Below, piece by piece: positions 35,958 to 44,949 of a stretch of 64,000 nucleotides of DNA. The position numbers and the translations under genes are program-made. The notes below the pieces were generated by a model, which did no database searches, was not told the origin of the DNA, and saw only the letters and a list, made by a program, of their open reading frames with translations. Each line of letters opens with the position of its first letter. Position 1 is the stretch's first letter. Location of the stretch: positions 2,434,134-2,498,133 of the forward strand of contig NZ_OY781884.1 of assembly GCF_963677155.1 (NCBI RefSeq), in the 5' to 3' direction. The DNA is from an uncultured Draconibacterium sp. GTDB lineage: Bacteria; Bacteroidota; Bacteroidia; Bacteroidales; Prolixibacteraceae.

Positions 35958-37627
35958 TATTTAGACTTTTTGCCCCAATAGGTAGCGTCCAGATTTTTCT
36001 CAGTTCCCGCGTATACTAGTGTTACCTTGCGTGGTGAGGCTTCCCAGTCTACTTCGCGTTCAACGCAAACAATAACATTACCCAGCGTTAGTTGCTTTTT
36101 GGTTTCATCATAACTCCAGTTACCTGTTAGTGCACCAGCCATAGTTCCATCTGAATTGAGGGTGAGACTGGTAGCACCATCTTGTTGATCATGGTTGTAA
36201 CTAAGGTTGATGTGCTCCCATGTACCTACTAGTTCGTCTTCGGTAATTGCACCGTAATCGTTGGGTACGCCGGCGTAACGTTCTGGTAATGCAATTGGCC
36301 ACAGGTTATCGGGTTCGCTTGCTGATGCCGGACACCAAACAATTCGGCGTACGTGTCCCATCATAATTGCATTAGAATAAGCGTTGCCACCAACGTTGGC
36401 CGGCAATCGTCCTTGCGACATGTAAAACCATTCATCGGTATTTTCTTTTTGAAATACGCAGCAGTGTGCAATACCAACCCAACCATAACTTAAATTAAAT
36501 TTATAAGGATGTGTAACAATGGGGTAGGTATCTCCTTCTCCGTTGGTAAAATTACGCCCCTTAATATCAAGATATGGTCCTTCTATATTTGTACTTCTAA
36601 CTACTCGCGTGTTGTATGGTACATCAAGGTCATCGTAAGCCAAAAACAGGTAGTAGTAACCATTTTTGTATATTATTTCAGGTGCTTCGCTACCTTGCCA
36701 GCGTGATCCTGCTGTACGTGTTCCAATTCTTACACCATAACGAGCCGTTAGTTCACCGGCATTATCTGCCCATGGATTTCCCAGCGCATTGAGTGGCTTT
36801 CCTGTTGTTGGATCAACTTGCAAAAGCGCAAAACCGCTATGCCACGAACCATGTATCAGGTAATGGTTGCCCTCGGGCGATACAATGTATGTAGGATCGA
36901 TAGCATTGTAGTAGAAATATCCGTTCCAATCGTTTGTATTGGCTCGGCTGTAGTCGAGTCCCCGGTCTGACGATGAAGTTGTAACAAAACCTTTGTCTTC
37001 CCAAACTGCTCCGGCCGGATCGGTTGATTCGCACATGCCAATAAAGGCGCGCTCTGTCCAGCTTCCATCAAATGCATCCGATGTGGGATTACCCGTTTTG
37101 ATATAGTTATGAATAACGATGCTGTAGTACATACGCAAGATATCTTGTCCCCCAACATTTACGCGCCTTACAACCGGAGCCCAGTAATCGTAAACGATAT
37201 CTTCGTTGGCAATAGGATCGAGTTTCATTCGCGAACGGATAGCGTTTAATGAATCGGCTCCCCATGAAGGAGCATCATAAAAAGGTCCGCCTACCCATTT
37301 CCAATTCACCAAATCGGTTGATCGTTTTCCCTGAAAATGTCCGTGTCCTTCGTGTGCATTTCCATACGACGCATCGGTTCCGTACATGTAGTAATAACCA
37401 TCATAATAGGCAACCGACGGGTCGTGTACGTTGGCCAGATTCCAATCGTTGCGGTTACTCCACGATGATATTGCAGAATAATCGTCGGGATAGTCTGGAA
37501 TGATATAATCCGGATTAGGATCAGTATTGTTTCCATTATCATTTGGGTCTAATTCATCGTCGTTGCATCCCACGAAAAAGAGAGGCGTAATGCTGATAAA
37601 AAAAATCAGGAAATACTTTCGTTTCAT
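35957..37627 (-). CDS. GH43 surface endo-arabinanase-like lipoprotein with C-terminal lipocalin-like domain
   Basis: A 556-residue lipoprotein (lipobox C21, FVGC) with an acidic, Asn-rich linker (residues 22-50), suggesting surface exposure. The propeller contains D69 (NVHDPSVAYYDGYYYMYG), AIDPTYIVS and the acid Glu in SEAPEIIYKNGYYYLF. From about residue 455 a lipocalin-like module (ELVGTWEHINLSYNHDQQ, ending in YWGKKSK) follows, as in surface endo-arabinanases of Bacteroides arabinan loci. It probably cuts arabinan at the cell surface for the SusC/SusD pair. Confidence 0.9.
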   Translation of the reverse strand: MKRKYFLIFFISITPLFFVGCNDDELDPNDNGNNTDPNPDYIIPDYPDDYSAISSWSNRNDWNLANVHDPSVAYYDGYYYMYGTDASYGNAHEGHGHFQGKRSTDLVNWKWVGGPFYDAPSWGADSLNAIRSRMKLDPIANEDIVYDYWAPVVRRVNVGGQDILRMYYSIVIHNYIKTGNPTSDAFDGSWTERAFIGMCESTDPAGAVWEDKGFVTTSSSDRGLDYSRANTNDWNGYFYYNAIDPTYIVSPEGNHYLIHGSWHSGFALLQVDPTTGKPLNALGNPWADNAGELTARYGVRIGTRTAGSRWQGSEAPEIIYKNGYYYLFLAYDDLDVPYNTRVVRSTNIEGPYLDIKGRNFTNGEGDTYPIVTHPYKFNLSYGWVGIAHCCVFQKENTDEWFYMSQGRLPANVGGNAYSNAIMMGHVRRIVWCPASASEPDNLWPIALPERYAGVPNDYGAITEDELVGTWEHINLSYNHDQQDGATSLTLNSDGTMAGALTGNWSYDETKKQLTLGNVIVCVEREVDWEASPRKVTLVYAGTEKNLDATYWGKKSK

Positions 37628-37653
37628 GTTTAATCTGTTTTTTAGAAAACCTC

Positions 37654-37680
37654 CTCATTAACAAGAAGTATGCTAATGAG
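37654..37680 (-). terminator. Hairpin after susD of the arabinan locus
   Basis: CTCATTA (37654-37660) and TAATGAG (37674-37680) form a 7-bp stem in the 83-base gap between SusD and the first GH43 gene, flanked by T-rich and A-rich tracts. It occupies the same relative place as the hairpins after the other two SusD genes. Confidence 0.45.
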
Positions 37681-37710
37681 AAAGTTTTTTCTTTTTTATA
37701 AGAATGATCC

Positions 37711-39516
37711 CTATTCTGCAATAGGACGAACACTCCATTTGGATAAGAAAGCTGGTCCGTTATCTTCGTTTTTGTTTGCTGAGTTACCTACAAGGTTGGG
37801 GTTCGCATTAAGAGTGGATTGATAAATAGGAAAGTACTCATGCCCTTTATAATAGTTCTGAAATGATGAGGCACTGGCAGTTTCTGCCGTAAGCTCATCT
37901 GTATCAACTACAACCAATTCTTTTTCTTTACCATCAATAACAAAAATTTCTTTTGGAGCTAATTTGTAATAAGCGTGCTCTACCAATTGATTTAAACGGG
38001 CGTTATCGTAGAAGAATCCCCAACGGAGTAGGTCGATACCTCGTCCGTTTTCGCAACCAAATTCTTTAGGACGTTCAACATTTGCAATTTGTTCGAAAAG
38101 TGCATCGGCTGATGAGAAATCTGAAAGTTGAAGATCTTCGAGCGCTACACGGCGACGTACTTCGTTAATGTAATCGATAGCTGTTTGTGTTGGACCATTA
38201 ATTTCATTTTCGCATTCAGCTGCACGCAACAATACATCGCTGTAACGCATCAGACGCAGGTTAATACCACAATGTAATCCAGTGTTAATCGATTTGTAGA
38301 TGTTGTTTCTGGCATTGGTGAATTTGGCTATTGATATACCACCTTGAGCAGTGTTAGAACGAATTGTATATTTCCAGTTACTTTCAGTTAAATCTTGCTG
38401 ATAAACCGTGTTACAACGTAGATCTCCGTTTGGATATGCTGCTGTTTTCTGGCCGGTGTAGTTGTTGTATTCATCTTCGTATGTTACCAATGTCCAGTAC
38501 AAACGAGGATCGAGACGACCATCGGTACATTTTTCTTTTTTGAATAAGTTATACAACCATGGAGAACCGGCCAGGTCGCCCCAGCTGCCTAAATCCTGAG
38601 ATGCGTAGTTACTTTCAACAGCGTGCCCTTGTGTTGCTTCCGGGCTAATGTTTACCGGGGTCCACTCTTCGTCAGTTCCACCTGTTTCAACGTTCAAATA
38701 TTGAACTTCGAAAAGGCTTTCCAAGTTGTTTTCAGTATCTTCTTTAAAGTTATCGCCATAGTCGGGAGTCAGTTCATAATGTCCGTATTGGCCGGAAATG
38801 ATGTCTTTTAGTACGATATAAGCTTCGTCGAATTTATGACGGAACATAAGAGCACGAGCCAAATATCCGGCAGCAGCACCACTAGTAGCACGACCCTGGG
38901 CCCATTCTCCTCCTTCGTTGCGCGATGGAAGTATTTGCATGGCTTCTGTAAGGTCGGCCTCTATTTTGTCAAACACTTCATCCTGAGTATTGTTGGTAGC
39001 ATACATGGTGTTAATATCAGAATAGGTTGCATAGTCGGTAATTAACGGAACTGTTTGGTAATAAGTAGTCAGTTCGTAATAAGCTAATGCTCTAAGGAAG
39101 AGTGCCTGTCCTTTAATCTGATCGTAAGAATCTTCGGTCATATCAACTTCATCAATTTTCGATAGCACAAAGTTTGTGCGGTTTACTACATGATAGTTGT
39201 CGCGCCATATCCATTCATCACCTATATCTATTGTTCCCGGAGAATTCAATTTATCGTATTCTAAATACCATTGTTGAGATGAATTCCATACTTCGTCACC
39301 ACGTACAGCATCCAATGTATAGCCAACACGGGCAAATGTACCTTCAAGGCGCACGCGGTTGTAGCACGCTATGATAGCTTCTTGAAGTTCTGACTCTGTA
39401 TCGCCAAAATCAAAGGTTGTTTGACTGTTTGGGTTTGTAACTTCAAGTTGGTTGTCGCAGGCAGTAAAACCAGCGAAAAGAGCCAATATTATTAGTATTA
39501 TATTTAATCGTTTCAT
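37711..39516 (-). CDS. SusD-like surface glycan-binding lipoprotein (arabinan locus)
   Basis: A 601-residue RagB/SusD lipoprotein (lipobox C20, GFTAC). It has NTQDEVFDKIEADLTEAMQILP, the AAGYLARALMFRHKFDEAYIVLKDII TPR region, RYSDVLLRAAECENEING, and GIDLLRWGFFYDNARL near the end. It pairs with the SusC encoded 25 bases upstream. Arabinan as ligand is inferred from the GH43/GH51 genes downstream. Confidence 0.95.
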   Translation of the reverse strand: MKRLNIILIILALFAGFTACDNQLEVTNPNSQTTFDFGDTESELQEAIIACYNRVRLEGTFARVGYTLDAVRGDEVWNSSQQWYLEYDKLNSPGTIDIGDEWIWRDNYHVVNRTNFVLSKIDEVDMTEDSYDQIKGQALFLRALAYYELTTYYQTVPLITDYATYSDINTMYATNNTQDEVFDKIEADLTEAMQILPSRNEGGEWAQGRATSGAAAGYLARALMFRHKFDEAYIVLKDIISGQYGHYELTPDYGDNFKEDTENNLESLFEVQYLNVETGGTDEEWTPVNISPEATQGHAVESNYASQDLGSWGDLAGSPWLYNLFKKEKCTDGRLDPRLYWTLVTYEDEYNNYTGQKTAAYPNGDLRCNTVYQQDLTESNWKYTIRSNTAQGGISIAKFTNARNNIYKSINTGLHCGINLRLMRYSDVLLRAAECENEINGPTQTAIDYINEVRRRVALEDLQLSDFSSADALFEQIANVERPKEFGCENGRGIDLLRWGFFYDNARLNQLVEHAYYKLAPKEIFVIDGKEKELVVVDTDELTAETASASSFQNYYKGHEYFPIYQSTLNANPNLVGNSANKNEDNGPAFLSKWSVRPIAE

Positions 39517-39541
39517 ATTGATATCTTATTAAATTATATAT

Positions 39542-42500
39542 TTAAAATGAGAAGTGTACTCCAAACATTACGGTTCGTGGTGTTGGATACGAAGCATAGT
39601 TGTAACCGGGAGTGAATGTGCCTCCGGCGAAATCTACGTTGTACCCTTTGTACTTAGATATTGTTGCCAAATTTTGAGCTGATGCATATACCCTAACGCT
39701 GTTTATATAACCACCAAACCAACTGTCGGGGAAGTTATACCCAAATTCAATATTCGCAATTTTTAAATAGGATGCATCCTGAATAAAACGTTCGCTAAAA
39801 AAATCGTTAGTAACAGAACCTTCCGGTATGTTTGAAATGCGGGGTACATTGGTATTTGTGTTAACCGGTAAGCCATTAATTGCAGCATCTGCTTCCGAAT
39901 TATAAGCATTTAACAGATCGGTACTTTTATTGAGTGTACGAAGCGAACTATGAAGTGTAAGATCAACAAAATCGACTGCTTTAAAACCTGCTGCACCGAA
40001 TGTCGCTATGCTTAAATCAAAACCTTTCCATTCTGCACGCACGTTAAATCCATAGTGAACGCTGGCAACTCCACTACCCAGGTAGGTTTGGTCTGCTGCG
40101 TTAATTCGTCCGTCTGGTTCGCCTGTTAATTTTCCGCTTTCGTCGTAACCATTTATGTCGGCGTAAATAACGTCGCCTGCTTGTGCTCCGTCTTGTGTAA
40201 CGTGGTCACCATTGGCGTTAACTCTGTTATCAATTTCTTTTTGTGATTGGAAAATTCCTTTGTAAACGTAACCATAAAACGAACCAACTTCTCGTCCTAC
40301 TTCCGTTCGTGTGTAACTTTCAGTACGCGGTTCGCCAGAAACACCTAGTTTTGTTACTTTATTATTGAGGGTAGAAAAGTTTGCTGAAACATCGAACTTA
40401 ACAGCATGATTGTGATTGTGATAGGCAACCAGGAACTCAAGCCCTGAATTTTCCATTGTTGCAGCATTCATGGTGACATATTTGTTGGTAGCACCAGCAT
40501 TTGTTGGTACTGGTACATCGTAAAGAAGGTCTTCTGATGTTGATTTATACCAGTCGAATGTAAACTCCATTTGATTATTAAACATACCAAGGTCGAAACC
40601 AAAGTCGAGCGTTTTCTTTTTTTCCCATCTGATGGCGGTGTTCACATAGTTTGATACTGCCGATCCGGTAACTTTTTTATTTCCGAAGCTATAAGTATAG
40701 TCACCTCTTTGCATAACCTCCATGTATTCGTAATAGTCAAGGTTTGCAAGGTTACCCAGCTCACCATAACTACCACGAATTTTTAATAAGTTGATGGTTG
40801 ATTCGTCTACAGGGAAGAAGTTCTCTCGCTCAATACGCCAACCTGCCGATACTGATGGATATATTTCAGAATTGTTATATGGTGCAAGACGGCTGGAAGC
40901 ATCACGACGAACAGTTGCCGAAAGAAGGTATTTATCGTCGAAATTATAGTTAACACGGCCGATATACGATTCTAAATATGCTTCACCTTTAGAACTGCCT
41001 GCTTTTTTTTCTTCTGCATTGCTTACATTTGGATAATATGGCTCAGGTAAAGTTGTACCTTCTGCGGTAAGAGTTTCGGTACTTGTGCGCTGGAATGTTT
41101 GTCCAACAACGGCATTAATATGGCTGCGACCAAATTTACCATCGTATGTTAAGATGTTTTCAATAAGCGCATCACTGTAGCTACGATAACCTTCTGTTAC
41201 TTTCTCGTTACTTTTTGACAGATAGTTTGTAGTACTCTGAATAAATGCCGGGACAAATGTAAAGTCTTTCGCAGTAGTTTTACTGTACGACAAGTTAAGC
41301 TTATAAGCTAATTTGTGATTCGTGCTTTTAAGACCAATCATGTTAATAAGATCAACGTTTGCCGAACCTGAAGCAACAATGCGGTCAACAACACTGTTCC
41401 TTTCCAAAAGATTATTAGTGAGCAGAACATTCGTTACACGCAAGTCTCCATGAACATCGTCGTAATAAGTTCCATAACCGTAGGAATCATAGGTGTATTC
41501 TGAAGCAGCCGAAATTTTATCGTCAAGAACCCATGTTGATTTATCGTATGCTTTAATAGATGGGGGTAAAAGCAATACAGAGGCCATTACAGGGTATTGA
41601 GCACCATACAAACCTTGTACGTATTCATTGGCGCTACTAAGTGCCATGTTGTCCTGATCGCTGTGGCTATATACAACGTTTGTTTTTATTTTGAGGAACT
41701 TGGCTTCCATTGAGTTACTTACACGGGCAGTATAACGTTCAAAATTAGGTCCTGCTCCTTCCATTGTACCATTTTGGCTGTAATAGTCGAGCGCAACATT
41801 ATAGGTATTATTGGCACCACCTCCAGAAAAGTTGATGTTATGGTTTTGACGAATACCTGTTTTGAAAGCTTCGTCGAACCAATTTGTATTAATTTTGTTT
41901 GGATCGAGGTAATTGCTGCTCGAAGGATTGTATCCTGAAGGAACATCCATTCCACTATTTTTATATGACATTGTAACGTACTGGGCATATTGGCTGGCAT
42001 CCATCACATCGTACACGCCACTTTGTACCTGGTCGAACCCCATGTACCCTTTATAGTCGATTTTCATACTTTGGTTCTTTTTACCTTGCTTTGTGGTGAT
42101 GATAACCACGCCGTTAGCAGCACGAGCTCCATAGATTGCAGCAGCAGCAGCATCTTTTAGTATCTGGAGGGTTTCGATATCGTTTGGCGAGAAATCGCGA
42201 ATTGTTGTACCCATTGGTACTCCATCAACAACGTAAAGCGGTGCGGTGCTACCAAACGAACCAATACCACGAATACGAACTGTTGGATCGGCTCCGGGTT
42301 GTCCATCAGATGTAATTTGAACTCCCGAAACTTTTCCCTGGAGCATTGTTGAGATGTTTGAGTTGGATACTTTTTTCATCTCATCGGCGTCAACAACTGC
42401 AACCGAGCCGGTAAGGTCTACTTTACGTTGCGTACCGTAACCTACTACCACAACCTGGTCAAGTCCAATCATATCGGGAGCCAATGCAATTTTGCCAAGT

Positions 42501-42805
42501 GCTGTTTTGCCGTCAACGGCTACTTCAATGCTTTTATATCCGATAAACGAAATTGTAAGAGTTGCGTCGGCAGGAACAGACAACGAGAAGTTACCATCAA
42601 TATCAGTAATTGTTCCGTTTGTAGTTCCTAGATGCTGTATAGTTGCTCCCGGAAGCGGTTCTCCGCTTTCGTCAACAATTGTTCCTTTTACTGTTATGTT
42701 GTCTTGTTGAGACATTGACACCTGGTCTGCACTGTCGTTGCCTTCTGCGTATGTTGCGGTAGTAAATGCCAGCAGTCCCAACAGGATTAAATATAAATAT
42801 TTCAT
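39542..42805 (-). CDS. SusC-like TonB-dependent transporter (arabinan locus)
   Basis: A 1087-residue outer-membrane transporter. I place the start at 42805, where MKYLYLILLGLLAFTTATYA gives a proper signal peptide; the 30 residues added by an upstream in-frame ATG have no signal character. Then follow a carboxypeptidase-regulatory-like domain (GTIVDESGEPLPGATI), the TonB box/plug start (GLDQVVVVGYGTQRKVDLTGSV), the plug core (IETLQILKDAAAAAIYGARAANGV), and the barrel. There is no STN domain, in line with control by the HTCS rather than by an anti-sigma factor. Confidence 0.95.
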   Translation of the reverse strand: MKYLYLILLGLLAFTTATYAEGNDSADQVSMSQQDNITVKGTIVDESGEPLPGATIQHLGTTNGTITDIDGNFSLSVPADATLTISFIGYKSIEVAVDGKTALGKIALAPDMIGLDQVVVVGYGTQRKVDLTGSVAVVDADEMKKVSNSNISTMLQGKVSGVQITSDGQPGADPTVRIRGIGSFGSTAPLYVVDGVPMGTTIRDFSPNDIETLQILKDAAAAAIYGARAANGVVIITTKQGKKNQSMKIDYKGYMGFDQVQSGVYDVMDASQYAQYVTMSYKNSGMDVPSGYNPSSSNYLDPNKINTNWFDEAFKTGIRQNHNINFSGGGANNTYNVALDYYSQNGTMEGAGPNFERYTARVSNSMEAKFLKIKTNVVYSHSDQDNMALSSANEYVQGLYGAQYPVMASVLLLPPSIKAYDKSTWVLDDKISAASEYTYDSYGYGTYYDDVHGDLRVTNVLLTNNLLERNSVVDRIVASGSANVDLINMIGLKSTNHKLAYKLNLSYSKTTAKDFTFVPAFIQSTTNYLSKSNEKVTEGYRSYSDALIENILTYDGKFGRSHINAVVGQTFQRTSTETLTAEGTTLPEPYYPNVSNAEEKKAGSSKGEAYLESYIGRVNYNFDDKYLLSATVRRDASSRLAPYNNSEIYPSVSAGWRIERENFFPVDESTINLLKIRGSYGELGNLANLDYYEYMEVMQRGDYTYSFGNKKVTGSAVSNYVNTAIRWEKKKTLDFGFDLGMFNNQMEFTFDWYKSTSEDLLYDVPVPTNAGATNKYVTMNAATMENSGLEFLVAYHNHNHAVKFDVSANFSTLNNKVTKLGVSGEPRTESYTRTEVGREVGSFYGYVYKGIFQSQKEIDNRVNANGDHVTQDGAQAGDVIYADINGYDESGKLTGEPDGRINAADQTYLGSGVASVHYGFNVRAEWKGFDLSIATFGAAGFKAVDFVDLTLHSSLRTLNKSTDLLNAYNSEADAAINGLPVNTNTNVPRISNIPEGSVTNDFFSERFIQDASYLKIANIEFGYNFPDSWFGGYINSVRVYASAQNLATISKYKGYNVDFAGGTFTPGYNYASYPTPRTVMFGVHFSF

Positions 42806-42921
42806 ACGATTAGAATTTTTATTTATTATGGTATCGTATGGAACTCGCACTAAAGTCAATTCTTTGAATGAGAAAATATTTTGTGCTCGTTTCATAGTTT
42901 TATTATGTTTTGTGTAAGCGA

Positions 42922-44646
42922 TTATTCAACTGATGTTATATCGATGTAAGCTCCTTCTATTACAAGAGCTGTCGTCAAATCTGAACTATCTACAGTTATA
43001 CCTTCATACTTTTGGTAATGGGTGTCGCCATTACTGTATGTAACATCGTACATAATATCAGCAGTGTTGTCTCCATTATTAGTAACTGTGATTTTTATCT
43101 TCGAGTTATTAATATTTGCTTGGAATAAATCAAAATCCCAGTCGTTTGTAAGTGTGGCTGAGTCATAGCCTTCTCCCCATCCATAGTTATCCATCCGAAC
43201 TACAGCATATTCAATCATATCAGCTTTGCGAAGAATTGTAGATGGGCTATGCCAGTTAGCAGCATTATCAGAGTAACAATTCATTTTAAGTATCCTACTT
43301 TCACCTGGTGCTATTGGATAGTTATTAGAGAATTTCGTCCACCATGCAGTTGATAAGTCAGTACCCACCTGATATATTCCTCCAGTCACATTCGTTATTG
43401 GGACTGTAGTTGTAACTGTGCTTGTTGCACCAATATAAGAAATGACAGCATCCTGCGAACCTTCTTTTCCCGGATTCTCAAAGTGAAGATTTTTATTTGC
43501 TATTACACCTGATGTTCCATCAGAATATGTAGCAGTAACAACCATGCCCGTTGGACTAAAAGCTGGTGCTGCTGGTCCGGGGAAAGTATATGTTGTAACA
43601 TCTGGCAACGTAGTAACCTCTATTGCAGTAACAGCATTAACTACCTCCAAATTATAAAAGGTTGATACAGCTGGGCCATATTCTCCTTGTTTGGTTTTGC
43701 TATAAGCCACAACAACTGTTTTTTCTCCAACTGTAGTCATATCAGGAATAATATTAAATGATATATCTGCTGTATCTACTTCTGCTGACGATCCGTCGGC
43801 GTAAGTTACAGTGGCAACAGCATTGCCCCAGAAATCTTCGTTGCCAATCTCAACAAATTCAGGAGCTCCTGAAACCGAAATTGAAACTGGAGCAACATCT
43901 TCAACAACTGTTATTTTCGATGGTAATAAGTAAGCATTTTTCATCTCAAAATAGCTGGCATCGCAAATTAAGAAAGCCACAATATCTTCGATTGCCGAAA
44001 CCGGTTGTTGATAGGTTTGTATCAATTCGGTACCATTTATTCCTACAGCAGTGGCAGTTACAAATACATTGCCCGAAACAGAGTGATCGATTTCGAGTGT
44101 TACATGAGCACCGTCCATAGTTGCACGGAAATCATTCCAAATGTTGTCGTCTCCGTCGGTGTCAGGGTAGTTTTGCCTAATCATTGCTCCGTCGTAATCG
44201 TCGTTTCCCCAGCCGTAGGCATCTGCTCGCAGCACAAAATATTCCGAATAATTATCGGCATCGCGATCGGCTACGTTAGTCACGCCCAGGTTCCAGTTAT
44301 TCCAGTTATCGCTGCTTCCTCCGTTGTGATTAATAAATTCCAAAACCAATAACTGGTTGGCAGGAATAGTAAAATAATCAGAGAATGTAGTCCACCAGGC
44401 AGAAGTGTAATCTTCGGCTCCCACTATCGCTGTTGCGATGTCGATGTAGGTAGTATCACCTGTATCAATACTTGCTTTTGCCGCTGCAATTGAGTCGATT
44501 CTGGCTTGCAGGTCAGAAGGAGAATTAATAGAATAAATATCCATTTCTTCGCACCCAACTAAGCTAAATGCTGCTAAAACAGCTACGCCCAATACGTACC
44601 TTAATAGTTTAGATAATTTCATAAAATTTGATTTGATTAATTTCAT
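42922..44646 (-). CDS. Surface lipoprotein with duplicated Trp-rich module and Ig-like domains; probable glycan-binding protein
   Basis: A 574-residue lipoprotein (lipobox C32, FSLVGC). Two copies of one module frame the protein: residues about 81-241 (TSAWWTTFSDYFTIPANQ, EYFVLRADAYGWG) and about 432-571 (STAWWTKFSNNYPIAPGES, EYAVVRMDNYGWG). Between them lie two bacterial Ig-like domains (about 252-336 and 340-417; both with VT(V/A)TYxDGxS). The modules look like carbohydrate-binding jelly rolls by their aromatic content, but I do not recognise a named CBM family. It is the first gene of the arabinan operon, ahead of SusC, where a surface glycan-binding protein is plausible. No catalytic motif is seen. 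The start could also be the ATG at 44622. Confidence 0.75.
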   Translation of the reverse strand: MKLIKSNFMKLSKLLRYVLGVAVLAAFSLVGCEEMDIYSINSPSDLQARIDSIAAAKASIDTGDTTYIDIATAIVGAEDYTSAWWTTFSDYFTIPANQLLVLEFINHNGGSSDNWNNWNLGVTNVADRDADNYSEYFVLRADAYGWGNDDYDGAMIRQNYPDTDGDDNIWNDFRATMDGAHVTLEIDHSVSGNVFVTATAVGINGTELIQTYQQPVSAIEDIVAFLICDASYFEMKNAYLLPSKITVVEDVAPVSISVSGAPEFVEIGNEDFWGNAVATVTYADGSSAEVDTADISFNIIPDMTTVGEKTVVVAYSKTKQGEYGPAVSTFYNLEVVNAVTAIEVTTLPDVTTYTFPGPAAPAFSPTGMVVTATYSDGTSGVIANKNLHFENPGKEGSQDAVISYIGATSTVTTTVPITNVTGGIYQVGTDLSTAWWTKFSNNYPIAPGESRILKMNCYSDNAANWHSPSTILRKADMIEYAVVRMDNYGWGEGYDSATLTNDWDFDLFQANINNSKIKITVTNNGDNTADIMYDVTYSNGDTHYQKYEGITVDSSDLTTALVIEGAYIDITSVE

Positions 44647-44949
44647 TCTAATTTTGTTATATCTGAGTAGAATACTTTATAAGATTCAGAATTAAATTGT
44701 TGATAGGGGCGATCGCCCTGTTTTCAAGATCGTCTGACAGATTTTTTTTCTGTCTCAACAGATTTTAGTAGATGAGATAGCATAGTTGCATAAGTCAAGT
44801 TTTTCATGATTAATAAATTGGTTTACCTGTAATTTCGATTGGTAAAGTTATGGAGGGGAGTTGTTATTCGGGTGGACAATTTAATATTGAAAGTGGACGA
44901 TTGTGGAAATCTGTTTTTAGCTGGTGTTTCCGGTATTTTCAGCTCAGGT
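44647..44949 (-). promoter_or_regulatory. Regulatory gap between HTCS and the arabinan operon
   Basis: A 303-base gap with no gene. It must hold the HTCS-controlled promoter of the arabinan operon (minus strand). It contains a perfect 12-bp palindrome, GGGCGATCGCCC (44707-44718), unusually G+C-rich for its surroundings, and a GACAGA/TCTGTC inverted repeat (44736-44754). No TAnnTTTG -7 box is evident on the minus strand, as expected if the promoter depends on an activator. Confidence 0.45.

Noticed and set aside
42806-42895. 30-residue N-terminal extension of the arabinan SusC
   Set aside because: The extension is polar and hides the signal peptide that begins at the next methionine.
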